The translations under genes were made by a program, and so were the position numbers. The notes beneath the pieces were generated by a model, which was not told the DNA's origin, did no database searches, and was given only the letters and a program-made list of their open reading frames with translations. A stretch of DNA of 64,000 nt from JADJEK01 sp052034255. GTDB taxonomy: Bacteria; Planctomycetota; B15-G4; JADJEK01. Where the stretch lies: NCBI GenBank assembly GCA_052034255.1, contig JBPOIU010000031.1, positions 24,911 through 88,910 of the forward strand, given 5' to 3'. Of this stretch, positions 61,793-64,000 are shown in pieces (the stretch's first letter is position 1; the number at the start of each line of letters is the position of its first letter).

Positions 61793-62215
61793 ATGGACGC
61801 GATGGACAAGATCCGCGTGCTGGTCGCGAAGCCGGGCCTGGACGGCCACGATCGGGGCGCCAAGGTCGTCGCCGCCGGACTGCGCGATGCCGGAATGGAA
61901 GTCATCTACACCGGACTGCACCAGACCGCGGAGATGATCGCCGAGGCCGCGATCCAGGAAGACGCCGACGTCGTCGGCCTGTCGATCCTGTCCGGCGCAC
62001 ACATGACGCTGCTGCCGAAGGTGAAGCGTCTGCTCGACCAAAAAGGCGCCGGGCACATCCTGATCACCGGCGGCGGCATCATCCCGGACGACGATCTCGC
62101 GGAACTCGAGAAGCTCGGCATCGGCCGGCTGTTCGGGCCGGGGACCGCGCTCGAGCACATCGCGGCGTACATCCGAGACGAAGTGGGCAAGCGCCGCGCG
62201 GCGCGGGTCGAGTGA
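61793..62215 (+). CDS. Adenosylcobalamin-binding subunit of the acyl-CoA mutase
   Basis: 140-aa B12-binding domain, a separate small subunit. The cobalamin signature DGHDRGAKVVAAGLRDAGME (about 18-37) places His-20 as lower axial ligand. GLSILSGAHMTLLPK and ILITGGGIIPDDDLAEL (the SxL and GG parts) follow, and FGPGTALEHIAAYI closes the domain. Length fits the small subunits of isobutyryl-CoA and archaeal-type mutases. It lies 66 bases after the large subunit. Confidence 0.95.
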   Translation: MDAMDKIRVLVAKPGLDGHDRGAKVVAAGLRDAGMEVIYTGLHQTAEMIAEAAIQEDADVVGLSILSGAHMTLLPKVKRLLDQKGAGHILITGGGIIPDDDLAELEKLGIGRLFGPGTALEHIAAYIRDEVGKRRAARVE

Positions 62216-62237
62216 GGCAACCGAGGGAGGATTCCCG

Positions 62238-62621
62238 ATGACCGGTCCGCGACCTGACGAGCCGCAACGCGAGATCCTGACCGTCGACGAGGCGGCGCAG
62301 TTGCTCGGCGTCTCGTTGAAGACGTTCCAGAAGGTGCTGCGCGAAGGCGAAGTTCCCGGCCGCAAGATCGGGCGCGAATGGAAGTTCTCGCGCCGCGCGC
62401 TGATCGCCTGGGTCGCCGCGGGGCGGTCCGCCGAGTTCCTCGACGTCGACGACGTCGGCGAGGGCGGTCGCTCCGACGCGGATGGGCATCCCGCACCCGC
62501 TCCGCGCGCGCTGCGCGACGTCACGCAGCTCCGCGCGCCGAGTGTTCCGCATCTGCATTCCACACCGGCCGCGCCGACCAAGAAGCGCGCCGATCACGAA
62601 ATGGCGTTCGAGGAAGACTGA
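62238..62621 (+). CDS. MerR/excisionase-type helix-turn-helix protein
   Basis: 127-aa protein. The N-terminal 55 residues match the excisionase family DNA-binding domain: LTVDEAAQLLGVSLKTFQKV then LREGEVPGRKIGREWKFSRR. The rest is a low-complexity tail (residues about 70-127, rich in Pro, Asp and Arg) ending AFEED. No ligand domain is present. It sits between the mutase small subunit and the second acyl-CoA dehydrogenase, overlapping the latter's start (TGATG), so it is likely co-expressed. It may regulate this operon. Confidence 0.85.
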   Translation: MTGPRPDEPQREILTVDEAAQLLGVSLKTFQKVLREGEVPGRKIGREWKFSRRALIAWVAAGRSAEFLDVDDVGEGGRSDADGHPAPAPRALRDVTQLRAPSVPHLHSTPAAPTKKRADHEMAFEED

Positions 62622-63790
62622 TGAGCGACACCACGACCGACTCCACCGCGTTCAACCTGGACCTCAGCGAAGAGCAGACGCTGCTGCGCGACACCGTGCG
62701 GCGCTTCGCCGAAGAAGAGGTCGCCCCGCGCGCGATGACGATGGACAAGACGTCCACGTTCGACATGAGCCTGTGGGCACAGATGCGCGAGCTCGGCCTC
62801 ACCGGCGTGCCGATCCCGTCGGAGCTCGGCGGCGCCGGGATGGACACGCTGTCGTACATCCTCACGATCGAGGAACTCGCGCGCGTCTGCGGTTCGACGG
62901 CATTGACGCTCGCGGCGCACGTGTCGTTGTGCACCTATCCGATCTTCGCGTTCGGCAGCGACGAGCAGCGGCGCAAGTACGTGCCCGACCTCGCGTCGGG
63001 CAAGAAGCTCGGCTCGTTCGGGCTCACCGAGCCGAACGCGGGTTCCGACTCGGGCGGCACGCAGACGACGGCGGTGCGCAAGGGTGATCGCTACGTGCTG
63101 AACGGCACGAAGATCTTCATCACCAACGCGAACATCGGCGAGACCTTCATCGCCACGGCGAAAACCAGCGACGAGCCCGGCGGCCGCGGGATCTCGGCAT
63201 TCATCGTCGAGAAGTCGTTCAAGGGCTTCCGCCTCGGGCAGAAGCTCGAAAAGCTCGGCACGCGCGGCTCGGACTGGGCCGAACTCATCTTCGAGGACTG
63301 CGAAGTCCCGGTCGAGAACCGCGTCGGCGCCGAAGGCGAAGGCTTCAAGACGTTCATGAAGACGCTGGACGGCGGCCGCATCTCGATCGGCGCGATGGCG
63401 CTCGGTCTGGCGCAGGGCGCGTACGAGCGCGCGAAGAAGTACGCGAAGGAACGCGTCACGTTCGGCAAGCGCATCGCCGATCACCAAGCGATCGCGTTCA
63501 AGCTCGCGGACATGGCGGTCGGCATCCAGTGCGCGCGCCATCTCGTCTATCACTCGGCGCGGCTGAAGGACGCGGGGCGTCCGTTCGGCTTCGAGTCCGC
63601 GATGGCGAAGCTGCATGCGTCCGAGGTCGCGATGAAGGTCACCTACGACGCGATCCAAGTGCTCGGCGGCTACGGCTATTCGACCGAGTACGAGGTCGAG
63701 CGCTTCTGGCGCGACGCCAAGCTGTGCACGATCGGCGAAGGCACCAGCGAGGTGCAGCGCCTCGTGATCTCGCGCCAGATCCTGAAGTGA
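62621..63790 (+). CDS. Acyl-CoA dehydrogenase, second copy
   Basis: 389-aa FAD-dependent acyl-CoA dehydrogenase. Motifs: FGLTEPNAGSDSGGTQTTAV, KLGTRGSDWAELIFEDCEVP, ERVTFGKRIADHQAIAFKLA, CTIGEGTSEVQRLVISRQIL (the catalytic-base Glu before Gly-Thr is retained). It differs from the first copy in this operon, so the two probably oxidise different chain types. Its ATG overlaps the stop of the HTH gene. It ends the operon and is followed by a hairpin. Confidence 0.93.
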   Translation: MSDTTTDSTAFNLDLSEEQTLLRDTVRRFAEEEVAPRAMTMDKTSTFDMSLWAQMRELGLTGVPIPSELGGAGMDTLSYILTIEELARVCGSTALTLAAHVSLCTYPIFAFGSDEQRRKYVPDLASGKKLGSFGLTEPNAGSDSGGTQTTAVRKGDRYVLNGTKIFITNANIGETFIATAKTSDEPGGRGISAFIVEKSFKGFRLGQKLEKLGTRGSDWAELIFEDCEVPVENRVGAEGEGFKTFMKTLDGGRISIGAMALGLAQGAYERAKKYAKERVTFGKRIADHQAIAFKLADMAVGIQCARHLVYHSARLKDAGRPFGFESAMAKLHASEVAMKVTYDAIQVLGGYGYSTEYEVERFWRDAKLCTIGEGTSEVQRLVISRQILK

Positions 63791-63810
63791 CGTGCGGTCG
63801 CGTGCGCTGA

Positions 63811-63834
63811 AGCGTCGCCCGTAGGGGCGACGCT
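63811..63834 (+). terminator. Hairpin at the end of the acyl-CoA operon
   Basis: AGCGTCGCCC and GGGCGACGCT pair perfectly over 10 bases around GTAG, 20 bases past the stop at 63790. It lacks a T-run. The rest of 63791-64000 shows no gene. Confidence 0.7.
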
Positions 63835-63888
63835 CGCCTCGCCGCTCGCGTTCCGTCACCAGTCGCGAAGAGGGCCGCTCCGCCGCGC

Positions 63889-63921
63889 GCGCACGACGGG
63901 CGCACGACGGGCGCACGACGG
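63889..63921 (+). repeat. Three tandem 11-base units
   Basis: GCGCACGACGG is repeated three times exactly in the non-coding right edge. No function is evident. Confidence 0.75.
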
Positions 63922-64000
63922 GGACACACGCGGCTCCGGCCCCCGCCATCCGCGTCGACCCGGACCGCCGCGCGGAAGAACCCCACCCGGGCCCCGCGCC

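Noticed and set aside
62238..62621. Excisionase domain as evidence for a prophage or integrative element.
   Set aside because: No integrase, attachment repeats or phage genes are nearby; the gene is embedded in a metabolic operon.
63889..63921. Three 11-base repeats as a CRISPR remnant.
   Set aside because: The units are contiguous without spacers.
63639..63986. Minus-strand open frame at the right edge.
   Set aside because: It overlaps the acyl-CoA dehydrogenase and the terminator, has shadow-like composition and no recognisable domain.

Overview
The window is one continuous stretch of very GC-rich bacterial chromosome. It is gene-dense, with many ATGA/GTGA stop-start overlaps, and about 47 protein genes can be supported. 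I see no tRNA, rRNA, CRISPR array, transposase or prophage. Several features suggest a Planctomycetota-like lineage: paired TPR and FG-GAP/UnbV lipoproteins, CHAT proteases with a sigma/membrane-protein operon, secreted beta-propeller and cell-surface proteins, a sigma factor of the FliA/WhiG type, and a fused ferredoxin-NrfD subunit. This is an inference from gene content; no marker gene in the window settles it.

Left part (1-16 kb). Housekeeping genes on the minus strand (lepA, rdgB, rph, a family 2 glycosyltransferase, birA and two membrane proteins) lie back to back with a plus-strand pair of lipoproteins (TPR, then FG-GAP/UnbV). That pair converges on a FliA/WhiG-like sigma factor gene. 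The sigma gene has a long leader holding a textbook GEMM-I (cyclic di-GMP) riboswitch at 11440-11532. Then come a coiled-coil protein, the argS-apt-lipoprotein operon and a Nudix hydrolase.

Middle part (16-44 kb). Here are a TPR-CHAT protease, an aminotransferase, an M14 carboxypeptidase lipoprotein, a membrane alpha/beta hydrolase, an HDOD protein, aat, an NHL beta-propeller, and the nitrosative-stress repair protein RIC with an NsrR-like site. After recQ lies a 0.5 kb intergenic region that ends in a canonical plus-strand terminator and may encode a structured RNA. Next are a cytoplasmic molybdopterin oxidoreductase with a fused four-cluster ferredoxin/NrfD membrane subunit, and a divergent PyrK-like flavoprotein. 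An operon of sigma factor, one-TM protein and CHAT protease follows, insulated upstream by a strong terminator, then a large secreted protein.

Right part (44-64 kb). A GIDE-LemA fusion and a Nudix gene are divergent from a tight operon of two tandemly duplicated ATP-grasp ligases (407 aa each), a methyltransferase and a small TPR protein; this looks like an uncharacterised biosynthetic unit. After a double-alpha DsbD, an ABC-F ATPase and a sensor-glycosyltransferase fusion comes an acyl-CoA operon: thiolase, 3-hydroxyacyl-CoA dehydrogenase, acyl-CoA dehydrogenase, MeaB, B12 mutase large and small subunits, a MerR/excisionase-type HTH protein and a second acyl-CoA dehydrogenase. The mutase carries the Phe/Gln pair typical of isobutyryl-CoA mutase in place of the Tyr/Arg pair of methylmalonyl-CoA mutase. 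The operon therefore probably links butyryl-CoA and isobutyryl-CoA rather than (or besides) processing propionate.

A recurring -10-like element (GC-TAnnnT, followed by GC-rich sequence) lies just upstream of many genes. In a few cases it is so close to the start codon that a leaderless mRNA is implied.
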